DNA of 64,000 bases from Monoplex corrugatus (GCA_030674185.1 CM060306.1:33876981-33940980), one strand, 5' to 3'. Positions 12,806 through 24,300 are shown, numbered from the stretch's first letter. Notes: a model not told the origin generated them from the sequence alone. Program-made: numbers and translations.

Positions 12806-13072
12806 TGAATAACAAAGTTGCCTTTTTGTGAACAGTAGCTGTTAGTTTTGCTATAAATGTGTTTTATTCTGTGCAATTTGTTTCATTAATTTGGCAGAAA
12901 AACTGTTCTTGATGTTGTGATGAAAATTGTAATTTTTTTTAGATTAGCTGTGAAAGAATGCCAGTTTGACTTAGACACACATAAAAGATATGTGCAGCTG
13001 TGGCGAGCTGGAGATGCTTATGATGTGGGGCTTGATGATGGAAACTTCGATTTGCCAAGGAAGGGAAAATGA
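4863..13072 (+). CDS. GSTO: Omega-class glutathione S-transferase (5' incomplete gene model)
   Basis: Five exons (4863-4968, 5253-5490, 10605-10731, 12167-12308, 12943-13072) join with matching phases into 246 in-window codons plus a stop. Omega GSTs are cytosolic thioltransferase/dehydroascorbate reductase-type enzymes with a catalytic Cys. Visible here are YSMQYCPFAQRARL with the Cys codon at 4919-4921, the thioredoxin-fold NPNGQVPVLE with the cis-Pro, ESLVVAEYVD for glutathione binding, and the C-terminal helical domain with HFFGGEKPAFLDFVIWPW, all typical of GSTO. The length is near the family norm (about 240); only about 10-25 N-terminal residues are missing. The last coding segment is duplicated (see 12309-12640). 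Intron 2 (5.1 kb) is swollen by a LINE and SINEs. The gene converges with the giant - strand gene. Confidence 0.9.
5024..5190. repeat. TCTG/TC/GT compound microsatellite
   Basis: TCTG and TC dinucleotide-rich sequence (5024-5150) followed by about 17 GT units (5157-5190), within a short GSTO intron. Confidence 0.9.
5253..5490 (+). CDS. GSTO: GSTO exon, thioredoxin-fold second half
   Basis: The acceptor AG is at 5251-5252 and the donor GT at 5491; it leaves in phase 0. It encodes YEAINISLMAKPKWFFDKNP, then NGQVPVLEKDARIIYESLVV and the start of the all-helical domain (IPADPYTKARDDMVLQHF). The cis-proline (VPVLE) and the ES pair that binds the glutathione gamma-glutamyl group are present. A TCTG/TC/GT microsatellite fills most of the preceding 284 bp intron. 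Confidence 0.9.
5522..5668. repeat. GGT, GT and TC microsatellites
   Basis: A GGTGGT tract (5524-5553), (GT)n at 5600-5631 and (TC)n at 5633-5668, in GSTO intron 2 just before the RTE-like element. Confidence 0.9.
5697..8101 (+). mobile_element. Broken RTE-like non-LTR retrotransposon
   Basis: It lies inside GSTO intron 2, in the same orientation as the gene. The 5' part encodes the end of an APE-type endonuclease (RTWMSPGDNTKNQIDYILIN, then an SDHNPV-type motif only after a frameshift near 5950). The RT part follows in several frames: MKPGKAPGPDNITRDMIEAL (~6625), VDYTKAF (~7020), GVRQGCVLSPDLFSLY (~7190) and the YADD box (~7315). The C-terminal part has FKYLGTIISPGGRY, LYGCEAWTVN, and [20 protein letters not shown] ending near 7990. 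It ends in a (GAT)n tail (8087-8101), as RTE elements do. Multiple stops and frameshifts make it inactive. Confidence 0.88.
8112..8390 (-). mobile_element. tRNA-derived SINE, family A
   Basis: On the minus strand the right end reads like a tRNA head, with a B-box-like GGTTCAATCC near 8335-8345. The body matches the copies at 61.9-62.2 kb (-) and 26.8-27.0 kb (+), for example in the GCACAAAGGGG and TTCATGTTTCC blocks. It directly abuts the 3' tail of the RTE-like LINE. Confidence 0.7.
8640..9060 (-). mobile_element. Possible LINE C-terminal remnant
   Basis: On the minus strand, short stretches such as RCKDTLKANLMSYDIS, then ITNRENNAA, resemble the C-terminal tail of RTE/endonuclease-RT type elements (a KRxKDTLKxSLK motif). 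A C13 homopolymer (8892-8904) and stops interrupt it. This rests on motif recall only. Confidence 0.35.
9407..9472. repeat. (AC)n microsatellite
   Basis: About 33 uninterrupted AC units in GSTO intron 2. Confidence 0.95.
9890..9985. repeat. (GAT)n/(GAC)n microsatellite
   Basis: Imperfect trinucleotide array of GAT with GAC interruptions, in GSTO intron 2. It may be the tail of an old RTE or SINE insertion, but no body was recognised next to it. Confidence 0.85.
10125..10400 (+). mobile_element. tRNA-derived SINE, family B
   Basis: The head reads TGGCTCTTGTAACAGAGCC, then a B-box-like GGTTCAATCCC near 10190. The body contains AGGGTTTTGCACAGGCTCAA, then GGAGTCTGCC. The same order of blocks is seen at 49.62-49.94 kb (+) and inverted at 56.69-56.99 kb and 22.34-22.64 kb. 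Confidence 0.7.
10605..10731 (+). CDS. GSTO: GSTO exon, helical domain
   Basis: The acceptor AG is at 10603-10604 and the donor GTAAAT at 10732. It encodes FVSNYHKFVFTDGQDEAAVS, then MMGAMHKLEEELTSRNIHFF and GG, the last Gly being split across the intron. It continues directly from the ...MVLQHFGGK end of the exon at 5490, so no exon is missing in the LINE-filled intron. The next intron (10732-12166) holds a SINE (10.93-11.33 kb) and TC-rich microsatellites. Confidence 0.88.
10925..11330 (+). mobile_element. SINE, family C
   Basis: It shares ordered blocks with 14.04-14.40 kb (+) and 61.00-61.35 kb (-): TCCTAACTGGCTCC, CATTGGGAAGA, CATTGAGGGT, TCAAATTTCCTGA, CTGGCTGATGCCAGG. The tRNA-like head is clear in the 61 kb copy. 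It lies in GSTO intron 3. Confidence 0.65.
11447..12121. repeat. TC-rich microsatellite tracts
   Basis: Three (TC)n/(TCTG)n blocks at 11447-11524, 11955-12032 and 12103-12121 in GSTO intron 3. The last lies about 45 bases before the acceptor of the IWPW exon and may contribute pyrimidine tract. Nothing else was recognised between them. Confidence 0.85.
12167..12308 (+). CDS. GSTO: GSTO penultimate exon (IWPW motif)
   Basis: The acceptor AG is at 12165-12166. It encodes GEKPAFLDFVIWPWHERFPV, then MMSYNSNLNMKSFPLLRQWQ and ERMLRQP. The predicted donor is GTGAAG at 12309 (AGC|GTGAAG). Reading on without splicing meets TGA at 12310-12312 directly after ...RQPA. Splicing to 12943 restores the frame (RQP-A-LAVKEC). 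Confidence 0.85.
12309..12640 (+). pseudogene. Duplicated, frameshifted copy of the GSTO C-terminal segment
   Basis: Fused directly to the penultimate exon, this segment would encode VKECLVDSDTHKRFMQLWRA, then GDLKAFDVGLDDGN and a stop at 12434-12436. It lies one base out of frame with the exon, which hits TGA at 12310. It and its 3' flank match 12946-13262 at an estimated 85-90% identity, with a two-codon length difference. Either this is the ancestral exon end, inactivated by a one-base deletion, or the base is missing from the assembly. An AATAAA at 12662-12667 could have been its poly(A) signal. Confidence 0.75.
12770..12802. repeat. Poly(A) homopolymer of 33 bases
   Basis: An uninterrupted A33 between the two GSTO end copies. 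It is flanked by a shorter internal duplication, TGTGAATAACAAAGTT at 12678-12693 and again at about 12804-12819, with related TTTGGCTATAAAT-like ends. It could be a retroposed tail or slippage product. Confidence 0.9.
12943..13072 (+). CDS. GSTO: GSTO last coding exon (second copy)
   Basis: The acceptor is a T-rich tract plus AG at 12941-12942. It encodes LAVKECQFDLDTHKRYVQLW, then RAGDAYDVGLDDGNFDLPRK, GK and TGA at 13070-13072. The VKEC...HxxFxxxW...YDxGL pattern is the normal end of omega GSTs. The segment from about 12946 to 13262 is a diverged tandem copy of 12305-12630. Confidence 0.8.
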
Positions 13073-13830
13073 TTTCTTGTCAAACTGCGGCTGTTCTAAA
13101 AAACTAGCTAGATACCTTTATCCAAAGACATGATGGTGTGTAATCACTAAGGCAGCATCTTTCCTGTTTCTGGACAAGTGGGACTCCTCTCAGTATGGGT
13201 GAAAAAGAAAACAATTTCGAGTAGGTATCTGCCTTGCTCTTTGGGCGGTGGGAAAATGTATGTTCTTTTTCTGGTCAGTGGCTACGCACCACCTTGACAT
13301 TGTTAGTGCTTATGGACTTGCTCGTACGGCGCCTTCCACAGAATGAATTGGGTTTGGTGATGTTTTGAAGAGCTGAAATAAGTAGTATCAATGCAGTGTC
13401 ACTCATGTGATGTGGAAGATGTGGAACAAAAAAGAAATAAATAAATAAAAATAAAACAGAAACCCCTAAATCAACTCCAAAAATCACACATGGGGTACAT
13501 GCATGTGCATACGCACAACACATGCTTGAGATCTTCAAGCTGAATTTGAAATTATGTAAACTATTGTTCCGTACAAACAGATGCTTTGTGTTTCATTGTT
13601 TTATTGTTTTCAACATATGCTCTTAGACCTGCATTATAAAATTTCTATTATTTAGCGTGAATTTCTTTGAGCCAATTTGCTTGTGTATCTTTGAGATTGT
13701 GATCTGACTGCTTGCTTGCTTAATTGTTTGCTTAATTATAGAATCTGTTTGGTTGTGTCTTTATGTTGATTCTAATTTGTTCATCTTTGCCATTCTTCAA
13801 TATCTAACTTGTTCATCTTCGCCATTCTTC

Positions 13831-13836
13831 AATAAA
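13831..13836 (+). terminator. Candidate poly(A) signal for GSTO
   Basis: AATAAA at 760 bases past the stop, within a small tandem repeat (TTGTTCATCTT, GCCATTCTTCAATA twice from 13777). AATAAA also occurs within 13434-13455. No transcript evidence supports either choice. Confidence 0.35.
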
Positions 13837-14039
13837 CAAGTAACAGACTATAAGAGTAAAACATCTTTGGCCTCTATCCATTTGCTTGGGTGAATGTGCT
13901 TAGGCTTTTCTCGTAAGTGAAATATGAATGTATGACATGTTGTTACGTGTCCCCTGCTAATTATCATTTTGTATTAGAACTCGCTTCTTGTTTACTCTTG
14001 ATGGTATATTCAAACCATAAAACCTCAGTCTTCATGATG

Positions 14040-14400
14040 TATAGCACAACTAACAACTGGTGCTGTGGATTCAAATCTCCACCAGTCTGAATCATTGTGG
14101 GCTTTTTTTAAAAATCCTAACTGGTTCCAACTCAGGAGATATTGTGCTAGGTGTTCTTTGGGAAGACTTGGACCACATAGTCAAGAGTCATCCAAAGGTG
14201 CGTCACTGAGGGTTTTGGTCAAATTTCCTGATGAACAACACCATGGCTGTCTGTATTCCGGAGTTGTGGCTGACACCAGGATACATTATGAAAGGAAGCA
14301 CAAAGTAAAGCACTGTCACATGGTCTCGGTTCACAATGAAATATATAGTATTATAATTACTGTCCTCATGAATTATCATGACACCACACATAATTGTCCC
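14040..14400 (+). mobile_element. SINE, family C (intergenic copy)
   Basis: It has a B-box-like GGATTCAAATC near 14070 and the family C block order: ATCATTGTGGGCTTTTT, TCCTAACTGG, CTTTGGGAAGACTTGGACCA, GCGTCACTGAGGGT, TCAAATTTCCTGA, TGTGGCTGACACCAGG. Confidence 0.7.
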
Positions 14401-15946
14401 AGCTTTACCTGCTCGTTAGCAACGTTCATTTTGATAAATTTGGTGATGTTGGAAAGCAGAAATGAGCATTGTGGAGCATCATGACACTGTAACAGTGCAT
14501 GGGACATACAGTAAAATGGACAGGAACAATTAAAACATGAATAAATGGTTTGAATATGTGAAGCATAAATTAAATGAAAAGAGGGAGAAAAAGAGAGAGA
14601 AATTATCCCCCCCCTCCCCTAAAAAAAAGAACCACCATCACCAACAAACAAGACAGGTAGAAAGAAAGAAGAAAGACAGAAAGAAAGAATGACTGAAAGA
14701 CGAAAAGAGAGAAAGAAAAGAACTGAAAAAGAAGACAGAGTAAGGATATGTGGATCTTCTGAAAGATTTAAATGAATGCATTTTATTCAAGTACAATTCA
14801 TGGGTCAGCAGTACTCCAAACTGCTCAAGTTCAAAATTGATGTGCACGGTTCATTTGACGGTTTACAATGATGCAGATGATGACAAAGACAATTCAAATA
14901 ATGCTTGAAACTTAACTCAATTTTGCATTTGTATATTTGTTGCTCTATTTTTTTCTGCTGGAGAAAGACTGAGTGTCAGTGTAGTTGGACCAGTTTGTCA
15001 CATAACAGTGCAGATGTCCTCATGTTTATACCTTTTAGTATTTCTCTTCTCTAAATTGAATGTTCTGAGCTTACCACTTTATGTTTTGTGGCTGCGTCTA
15101 TGCTAGCTGAATGGGTAGCGCAAACTGTGTTGGATTTGAGAAATTCTACATGGGAGATAACTCCGTGGCTCTCATGAGTTATGTTACTTAGTTGATATTT
15201 AAAATTCTCCCTGCTTCCCTCTTATTTCCTTTGGTATTCTAAATTGAAGACAAGTATACATGTGTGTGAGCATGTGTGTGCATGCTTATACTTGATAATG
15301 TTCTACTATCGTTCCATTGCCACGTTGTGTATAATTACATATGGCATTGTTGAAAAAGTCACTGTGAGATATTCTGTCATGTCCTGAAAAGGGAAGGAAT
15401 CTTCTTTGTAACTAAAATGAAGAAGAGAAAAAAGGAAGAGCCTTAAAACAAAACATGTAAATCTGGTGGAATCGTATGAACATGACTGTGTAGGGCCTAT
15501 GTGTAGGTTTGAGGTATCTGTTGAGAGTATTGAATATAACTGCTTGAAAAAGTAGTGAAAAGCCTGGAATTTGTTGTAAATGGGCTGATGCTGCTGTATG
15601 GCATACATATAGTGCTATATATGGAATTGCCTGGCTTATTTGATGATTTCCATGGTAAAGAAACACTTGTATCTTCCAATAAAAGATAATTTCTAGATCC
15701 CAAATTTTGCACAGAGGGGAGAAAGAGAGGGGGGGGGGGGGGAGAGACGGAGAAAGAGAGAGAGAGAGAGTGAGCGAGAGAGAAAGAGAGATGTACAGAC
15801 ACAGACAACACACATGAATATAGACAGGTATATAACAAAAACAATATTTCATAAACCAGCCATTCAGTGATTGTTTATAGACATAAATATACATAATTGT
15901 AAAGAGCTTTATTGCATGAAAAAGAAAGGACGGAATAATTTAGAAC
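14401..15946. other. Intergenic stretch between converging genes
   Basis: No gene recognised. It contains a purine-rich stretch (14575-14740) and an interrupted G-run plus GA tract at 15728-15795. The longer open frames on the minus strand around 15.4-15.9 kb follow this low-complexity sequence and have no support. Confidence 0.6.
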
Positions 15947-15952
15947 TTTATT
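15947..15952 (-). terminator. Candidate poly(A) signal for the giant gene
   Basis: TTTATT on + is AATAAA on -, in the context ACAATAAAGTT. A second candidate lies at 15908-15913. Either would give the giant gene a 3' UTR of about 2.2 kb (15.95-18.135 kb). That stretch is AT-rich, has no recognised repeat element and no other gene. Confidence 0.35.
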
Positions 15953-18135
15953 GTAAGACATAATAGGACGGAATGTAACTTTGTCAAAAATATAAATCTA
16001 TATACATCAGGACGGAAAACACTTTGTTTAATCACTTTACAAAGGCACTTTCTTCAAGTATGAGCATCAAAGTTGTATATCATCTGCCCTGTGAAACATA
16101 ATTATTCACATTCAAAATTGCACAAACAAATAATTTGTGTACGGATATTGCAAACAATGATGATAGTTTCTGGAGGGAATAACAGTTACGATAATGCAAA
16201 ATAAACTAAAAGTAAAAGGCAATAAACCAACTGAGAAGAAAGCAAAGAAATATTACTAAATGAATATGAAATAATGTAATCAGTGTTCAACTTTCAAATG
16301 GAAAGAATCGTCAGAATCATTTTAAATATTTACTGAATTACAAAAAGATTTAACAGAAATATAAAAAGGAGTCCCAATCACCAGGAAAAAAAAGAAAAAT
16401 AAATGATGGCCAAACAATCTGTACAAGTAAAAGAAAGCACAAGAAAATATCACAGCTTGCAGGACATATAAAAAATCATTTCACAAACATATTACACATT
16501 TGTGACTCAGCACACAGTCCCAAGTGAGAGCTGAGCAGTATGAAATACAGAAAGAGTATCCCCCAAAAAACAAACGAACAAAAATTACATACGATGAATA
16601 AAACTTGTGATGTTTGGGAGACTGTGACATTTTCTGTTAAATCTTCTACCTAATTTGTTGACTTCCAAGTTGCCCTGTAAATATTTTCTTATTCTGATGA
16701 GTATAATATTTTGAAAGTAAAACTATAAAATGTAGGCCTACAGCTTGTGTGAAAACAGAAAGAGAAAAAAATACTGAGAAGCTTCAAACCATTCCTGTTT
16801 GTAAATTTAATACTTTATCTGCCATCATCAAATGTAAATGATTATAGTCAGATCACTTTACTTTGCATTGCTGTTCCTAATTTCTTTAGGTTAGGAACTG
16901 TGTCTGAATCAAACATCATTTTGACATATTTACAAGCAAGTGCCTACATTAAAACCTGGATCACATTTAGTCATGATTGGGGGAAAGAGTGTAATTATAA
17001 TAACACTTCTGTGGATCATACCTATAATGCCAATATAACAAAAATAGTAAGAAACACTCCTGTAGATTATCATATCAATTAACAATAACAGTATGAACTA
17101 AACTAATTATGAGTATACCAGGCTTTTTAAAAAAAAAAAAAAATTCCCCATGGTGTGCCTTCCATTGAGGTTTCCACACATTTCTCCCTCCAACAAAATG
17201 AACATATAAAATGATATCAAGCAAAGCCATTAAACTGTTCTTGTAATGCAGTAAGATTATCACTCTTACTTAACACTACAGATACCACTTATCACTACCA
17301 ACTTCAAAGTTCTATTGCGCACATCTTAAAAAAAAGACAAAAATACAACAAAACTAAAATCCCAACTACAACAAGTACATGTACCTCCCCCCAAACTTCT
17401 TTTTAAACAAATATACACTGTCAGATGGCATGATCCCATTAATAGATAAATGTCAATCTGAAAGTTATGATCCTGATCTAAAACAAAAACAAACAAAAAA
17501 AAGGAAAAAGCATCAACAGTCCAACTGATATATTGTCATTAAATGTTGAACATAACATTGTAAACTAACGACAAGATGACTAAATGTAACAATAATTTTT
17601 TTTCAAATCAAAATAGGCAGTTGCAATAAATCTGTTAAAAAAAACTGTGTTACAAATAATATTTATACAGTCTGAATATTTACACAATGTACATATTTCA
17701 GATGAAGAAGATGGTGAAAGGCAGAGGTGGCACAAACGATGGCTCAAAACTTATACGGGGAAGAAATGACAATTACCAACAGAGAGGAGAATAATCTCAG
17801 GCAGAATTATTTACAAAAAAATGATTCCATATGCAGTGAACCTCAACACAAAACTTCAACAATCAGTGCATCACAAATCCAGCGTGAACAGATGTGTTCA
17901 AAATCAACTTGCAACGAAATCGAAACATACAACACATCCACGTCAGACCCAAACAACAAGTGTCTCCAGATTTGTGTAGACAAATGCAAACAAATGGTTT
18001 CTGAATCCATAAGGCAAGTTAATGAGCTGGAAGGATTTATGAGAGTTCAGGATAAAGTTCATGTTATTCATTCTGGGAGAAGTCGATGTCATTCATCATG
18101 TTTCTTTCTGTCCAGTTCTTGTCCATTCACTTCTT

Positions 18136-18330
18136 TCACTTTCTCTTTGCCTTCAGTGATTTTTCCTTCTGTGTGATTTCATCATCCAGGAGGATGCTCT
18201 GCTTCACCAGGTCCTCTTTGCGGATGAGAGTGTTGGTCAGTTGCTGCTGTAACTGCTGTGCCTGACTGCTGTCGTTTGATGACTCTGCTTTCTGCAGGCC
18301 TTCCCGTACTTCTGATTCAAGTTTCAGAGT
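18136..18330 (-). CDS. Giant gene, last coding exon (stop codon)
   Basis: Residues 2511-2574 and a TGA at 18138-18136. [20 protein letters not shown], then [20 protein letters not shown] and [10 protein letters not shown]: a final coiled coil with a basic end. Confidence 0.9.
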   Translation of the reverse strand, partial: TLKLESEVREGLQKAESSNDSSQAQQLQQQLTNTLIRKEDLVKQSILLDDEITQKEKSLKAKRK

Positions 18331-21300
18331 CTGATAGAAAAAAAAAAGGAAAGAATAATATAACACTTTAATATAAAACCTTAGTAACACACACTGTATT
18401 CATGTGCACTTACAACACACACAAACAAACACACACTCACACACGCATGTGTGCACACACACACACACACATGCACACACACAGACGCACCATACGCAGC
18501 ACACACACAAAAACACACACATGCACACGCACGCACATACACACAAATACATGTTTGAGGAACATACATATGCTCACCAACCTAGCATAGAATGAAAGAA
18601 AAAACAAATCAGTGACAATGCAGCATGCTTACATTTCAGGTGTATGTGACTGTTGTTGCATATTTTATGTCAGTAAATATACCATTAGCTTGAAACCTAC
18701 AAAAAAAACTAGACAGACAGAAGGGGGATAATCTAACATTAGACATAATGATTAAAGCAAACAACAAGAGCACACTGACCTGCAGCAGTTCAGCGTTGAG
18801 GGTGTCACTCTTGGTCCTCAAGTTGACAATCTGGGTGTCCAGCAAGTCACGTGGGGACTGAACCACGGGGCCATGGCTTTTTCCACCACGACTGGAACAC
18901 AAACCATCCACAGGTGTGATGCTCTGATTTCATTTGTTCATTCATTCATTCACACACTACACTATAGTCTAAGCTTCAAACACAGTAAAACTATACTTAC
19001 ACTCCAAACACAATGAAACCATACATTATGCTTCAAACACAATATAACTATAGTTACAAGTTCCAAATGTATTTGTCCATTTTTGGTTCTTTACTCATTC
19101 ACACAATACACTCTAGTTTAAGCTCTAGATTTATTTGTTCATCCATTCACCCAACAAAACAGCAGTTTAACCCAAAATTCATTTGTTCATTCATTCAGTC
19201 ACATAAATTAATAAAACTATACTTTCAGCTCCAAATGTATTTGTTCCTTCCTTCATTTCTTCACAACACACTACAGTTTAAACTCAAAGTTCATTTGTTC
19301 GCTCATTCATCCAACAAAATATGGTTCATTCACACAACACACAACACTCAAAATGCATTTGTTCATTCATTCACACCACAAGACTGTAGGTGAAGCTAAA
19401 ACAATTTATTTAATCATACACTGAAAAGGCTAGAAGGCAAAATAGAGAAGACTTATGAAGCATTATACGCTTTACTCAATTTTATTTTTCATCTGTATGT
19501 TTTTCTTCTTCGTCTTCATTTAATTCATGCATTTCCAAATGTTGCCCTTCATTTTTATCTTGCTTTCTTTTTCAGGCAAAAACTACATCCATATCAACTC
19601 AATTTGTACCCGCAGTGCATGATAATCTCTGAGCAGGCTACATGTTCTTTTAATGAAAACCTACACATAGGTACATTACTGTCTTTGTGCAATAATTGCA
19701 AATATGAAATAATGATCAAATACACCAGACCTGTCTACTTTGAATTTACAATTCGTGTACTCTTGCCTAAAAAATTGCATATTCTTCCTCAAAATTATGT
19801 ACCACATGGAAAAAAAAAGGCAAACACAGATGACGAATTATTGCCAGTTAAAGATGTTGCACAGGAATGCTTTGACATGACTGCAGGCACATATAAGATG
19901 ACGTGATGTTTGTGATTGGAAAAAAACAAACAAAACAAAACAAAACAAAAACTGGAATTGGACCATTATTTTTCTGCATGCTTTCTATGGTCAAAACATT
20001 TCCATCAACAGTCTTTTCTCAACTTCCTGGACTTCGTGGTGTTGTAGAATTAGAACATTTATGCGTAAATAAGTTTCTTGATTAGCCAACATCAGCAAGA
20101 GATCTTTTCTTTTTTGATGGAGGCCGGTTTTGTTTTTCTTGCTATGGTGTACTGGTGCCAAAACCTGTGTATAAAATATGCAAAAATCATATGGGTAAAC
20201 AGGTCTGAATACATCAGTGTACAATTTGATATTAATTTAGAAACTGCTGACAGGCTTCAATAAACAGTAAATCAAAAACAGCGCAGTAAAGATATCAAAG
20301 AACAGTCAAATCATGAATTGTTGAATGATACATATAATTTGACAGTAACACTGTTTACTGTCATGCAAATGAGTTGTATAATGGTATAATCATTCTTTGA
20401 CACACACAACAATGAAAATATAAAGAACTGCCTTGGATGTTTACTGAGTGATGTCCAACCCTCTACTCATTATTTTTCTTTACAAATACCATAATTGAAG
20501 AAGAGAACATACCTGCGAGGTGAATGTGTAGGACTACCCTTCAGTTCTGCCATGCGAGAGCTGATGAAGTCCCCTGAGGGCAGATAGCCTCCCTTTGCGG
20601 CCAGTTGTTGTCGCAGACGTGCGTTGCTAGCCACTAGGTGGTAGCCTGACAAACGCTGGGACATTCTCTGTACAGACACATACATAAACACATACCATGA
20701 TTCCAGGAATATAACGTCTTTCATCATACATGATGTACCGATCTATTAAAGGAAATCCGAGAAAATAACAGATTAAATACTGCCAAAATGAAAGCAAACA
20801 CACACACACACATGTATACAAAACATTCTGTCAATGACAAAGACAACAAAACAAAACAAAACAACAACAACAACAAACCCCAAAAATATAACACAAGATT
20901 TAAAGAAAAATTGCACAAGTTTACAAAAGCATGTCTTACTTGGTCAGAGAAATCAATCTGTGTGGGTGCATCCACCTTCATGTCAATCAGTTCACCAACA
21001 GCATTGACCTTATCATCAGGGGTCACCGCACCAGTGAGGGCCTTCTCCAATGTGGGTCTTGGGGACACAGCAGCCAGCATGCCCTGTGCTGCAGGTGAAC
21101 TGCGTGACCTTGAGAAGAACATGTCCTGACAGACCTCCTTCATTGCCTGAAATAGAAGTATATACTATTCAGTCAAGGAAGCAAAACAATGACACAAATC
21201 AAAGACCACTGCACAGTATAACATCATCATCATCATCATCAGGTGCCCTGCGTTGGCGATCATGGACTTCCATCTGTCTCTATCTCTCGTTGCCCCTAGC

Positions 21301-24300
21301 ATCTCCCCCACCCTCCTCGTCCCCAGCCACTCTGCAAGTCTGTCCAGCATTTTCTCCCTGGGTCTATCTGGTGCTCTCTTTCCCTCCAGCTTTCCTGTTG
21401 TGACCAGGTGCTCCAAATCCTCCTTCCTCATAAACCAGTATAACAATGCAAACAAAATAATTCCAATTCCTGAAATCTGTGTATGGTAAAAGTTTCCCAT
21501 GAACTGAGCTGTAACTGGAGAATGAAGTATTGCAGACCTCAGACTTGCTTAAGACCTGCATCATGAGAATAATGCTCATCTCCTCTCTCCTGCTGTTTTA
21601 TCTTTCCCATCTCTAAAGAGAGACAAGTATGCAACTATAGGTGGGTGGACTAAGGCAGTGCATTGAAGCCATGGCACAAACATGGTCTTCAACTGCTCAC
21701 CCATCTATTCATCATTCACATATGATATTTGAGGATCAAGTGCTTCAGTAAGCCTAGTTCCCCTTGAAATACAGGTCACATTATGTACAAATGAAACCTG
21801 CATGTACACCTGCCCATACAAAAAATTTTGCCAACTGTAAATTTTAAGCAATTCCTGATGTTTTCTTCAACAGAAACTTGTAAAAACAAATCAGTACAAT
21901 CAACAAAACAACGAAACAACTAACCAGAATTCAAAGAATACTAACCCTATAGAAGACCCTTAAGAAGAGGACGTTGGCATCGTCAGTCAAGTCTCCAACC
22001 TTGATGTGAGCCAGGGAGTGCAGGATGACCATGGCAAACTCCCCAATACTGTCCATACGTTCTTTGCGCACAAACAGGATCTGGCGGCCATGTTGGTAGA
22101 AGATGGAGTTGCGGAAGGCATTGTTGTGGTAGTTGTTGGGAGGTAGGTTGGAAGCCAGCAGTAACGACACTTCTGGTGTTCCAATGCTGAAATGAATTCA
22201 TTATTTCATTAATTTTCTCATTGCTGAAGCAAAAAGACCTGGATGACATAGAGATAGAACTCTTACTTTCCAACAGGATTGTGTGAGTTCAGGCCAAGAC
22301 TGCACAAGCAGCCTCCAGTCTGCAGATGTAGCTCAGAGTTTGCACAAGAGGGATTCATCACACTTGGATAATTCCATATGCCCTCAACCCAAATCAGCCA
22401 GCAATTATTTTGACAGTTTCCCTGAGCCCGGCAAAACCCATGCACAAGCAATATCTTGAAAAGGGGAAAGGGAAAAGAGGGACTTATGAAACATTAAGCT
22501 GACACAACCAAAATGATGGAAACATAACAACTGGCAGCAAACAGGCCAGTTTTTAATTTTGTGGGCTGGGATTGAACTCGATATCAGATCTTGAGTCCAT
22601 GGCTCTATCAAATGAACTAACCAGCTCGCTTAGATAAAAAATAAAATAAAAGTGTCCCACTCCAGGACTGAATCTACAACCACTATGTAAATGGAACACA
22701 AGCATATGGATCAGAGCAAAAAAATACTGTGCCCTGGCTGAGAGTTGAACTAACAACCACTGTATTAACAGCATACCACTCACCAATCCAGAGTGGGTAC
22801 TTGACCTTTTTCAAAATTCTGGAAGGTAACACAGCAAGGTAGAAAAGATGGGCATTGTCCTCATAATGCTGTCCCCAAGAAAAGTTGAGGTCATTACTAT
22901 CTCACTCCCCTAAGACTTCAGGGTTATGGGACAACCTGAGATATCTTACTGCTTTGTGAACTTGTGAGAGCAATACTTTACTAATGGTTATGTGAGTGTT
23001 AATATTGTTCCTTTGTTTTCAGAGCCATTTTTTTCCTGCCACATAATCTATACCCAGACAAATCACAGAAATCATGCAAATTTCACATACTCATTGATTT
23101 CACACAGCTGTACCAGCATTATCACAATGCTTGGCTTTTACATGTAAACAGGATACAGAAGGCTGACATGCAAATCACTTTACTCAGTTACTGATAACTG
23201 GGACAGACCACGTAAAGGGTGCATGTTACATGTCGATGAGTCCTGTTCTACCTTCCTCTATGAACACTTTGCCCACACATTCTTTTGTACTGGATCAAGG
23301 AATCTTTCAAATCATTGCTGGTAGACAAGGATGGAACGTATGTGGTTCTGTTCGAGTGAAATAATTTCTTCACATAAAATCTCAACGACCAATAAGGTTG
23401 TGAAAAGAGAATGAGACAGTTTGTAAACGAGAAAAATGGATGCAATGCAGAGTCTGACTGTTTTGTACATATAAGAGCTCTCGCCTCTACCATTACATCT
23501 TCTTCTGGTACACTGTTTTAGCTTTGCTGCAATGCCTTCTTCAAGCTAAATCTCTGTGAAAATGCCTCCTAACTATGCAGCCAAAACGGTCTGTGTTAAA
23601 GCCAAAAATCTGTATAACAAGAAAACCTTACAGACTCTGTGAGGCATACAGATTTCTCTTCTATTTTCATGAACAGCTATTTTTTCACAGCAGAAAGCCT
23701 CTCCCTAATGTGCTACTGACCTATGGTGCAGAAGCCTGATGAGGAAGACCCCAAAACGGTAGATGACGAACTGGCTTGGACCCAGACTGTTGACATCTGT
23801 GGGCACCAGGTCTCCTTTACACACCCACTGGGCATCCTTCACGTCAATGTAGGCCTTGCTGTAGTCAGCCCCTGGGCCAGCAGAAGAATAACAATTGTTA
23901 TCACACACAAACACAGAAATAGGCGTGATAATAGAAGATACAAATAGTCACTGATACAGAGATTTTTAGATGCAGACAATACATTGATAAATGCAACACT
24001 GATAAGCTAACAAGAAAAACACACACAAGGGAAAAAGGCGGGCACAAAGGCAATCTTCCTCAGTGTAATGATTTTGAAAATGACAATAAAAAGAAAGAAA
24101 GAAAGAAAGAAAAAAAGAGTGTAACAAATATTAGCTATCAATTATAAATCTATTAAAGAGGAGATTCCAGTGCAGTGCACAGGTGACTCCATGTTCTACC
24201 AGCCGACACAACTTGCAATTTGTAGATGACAGTTTCTTCATTATTTCTAATGGCAAGATCTGGAAACAATCTTTATGCTGTAATTCCACAAATACTTCTT

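Noticed and set aside
15412..15894. A 160-codon minus-strand frame
   Set aside because: Driven by the G/GA tract; low-complexity Ser/Leu/Pro run with no supporting motif.
17727..18176. A 149-codon plus-strand frame
   Set aside because: It overlaps the giant gene's 3' UTR and last exon in antisense, shows no codon or domain signal and has no splice context.
19604..19906. A 100-codon plus-strand frame in intron 31-32
   Set aside because: No recognisable motif, no splice or promoter support, AT-rich composition.
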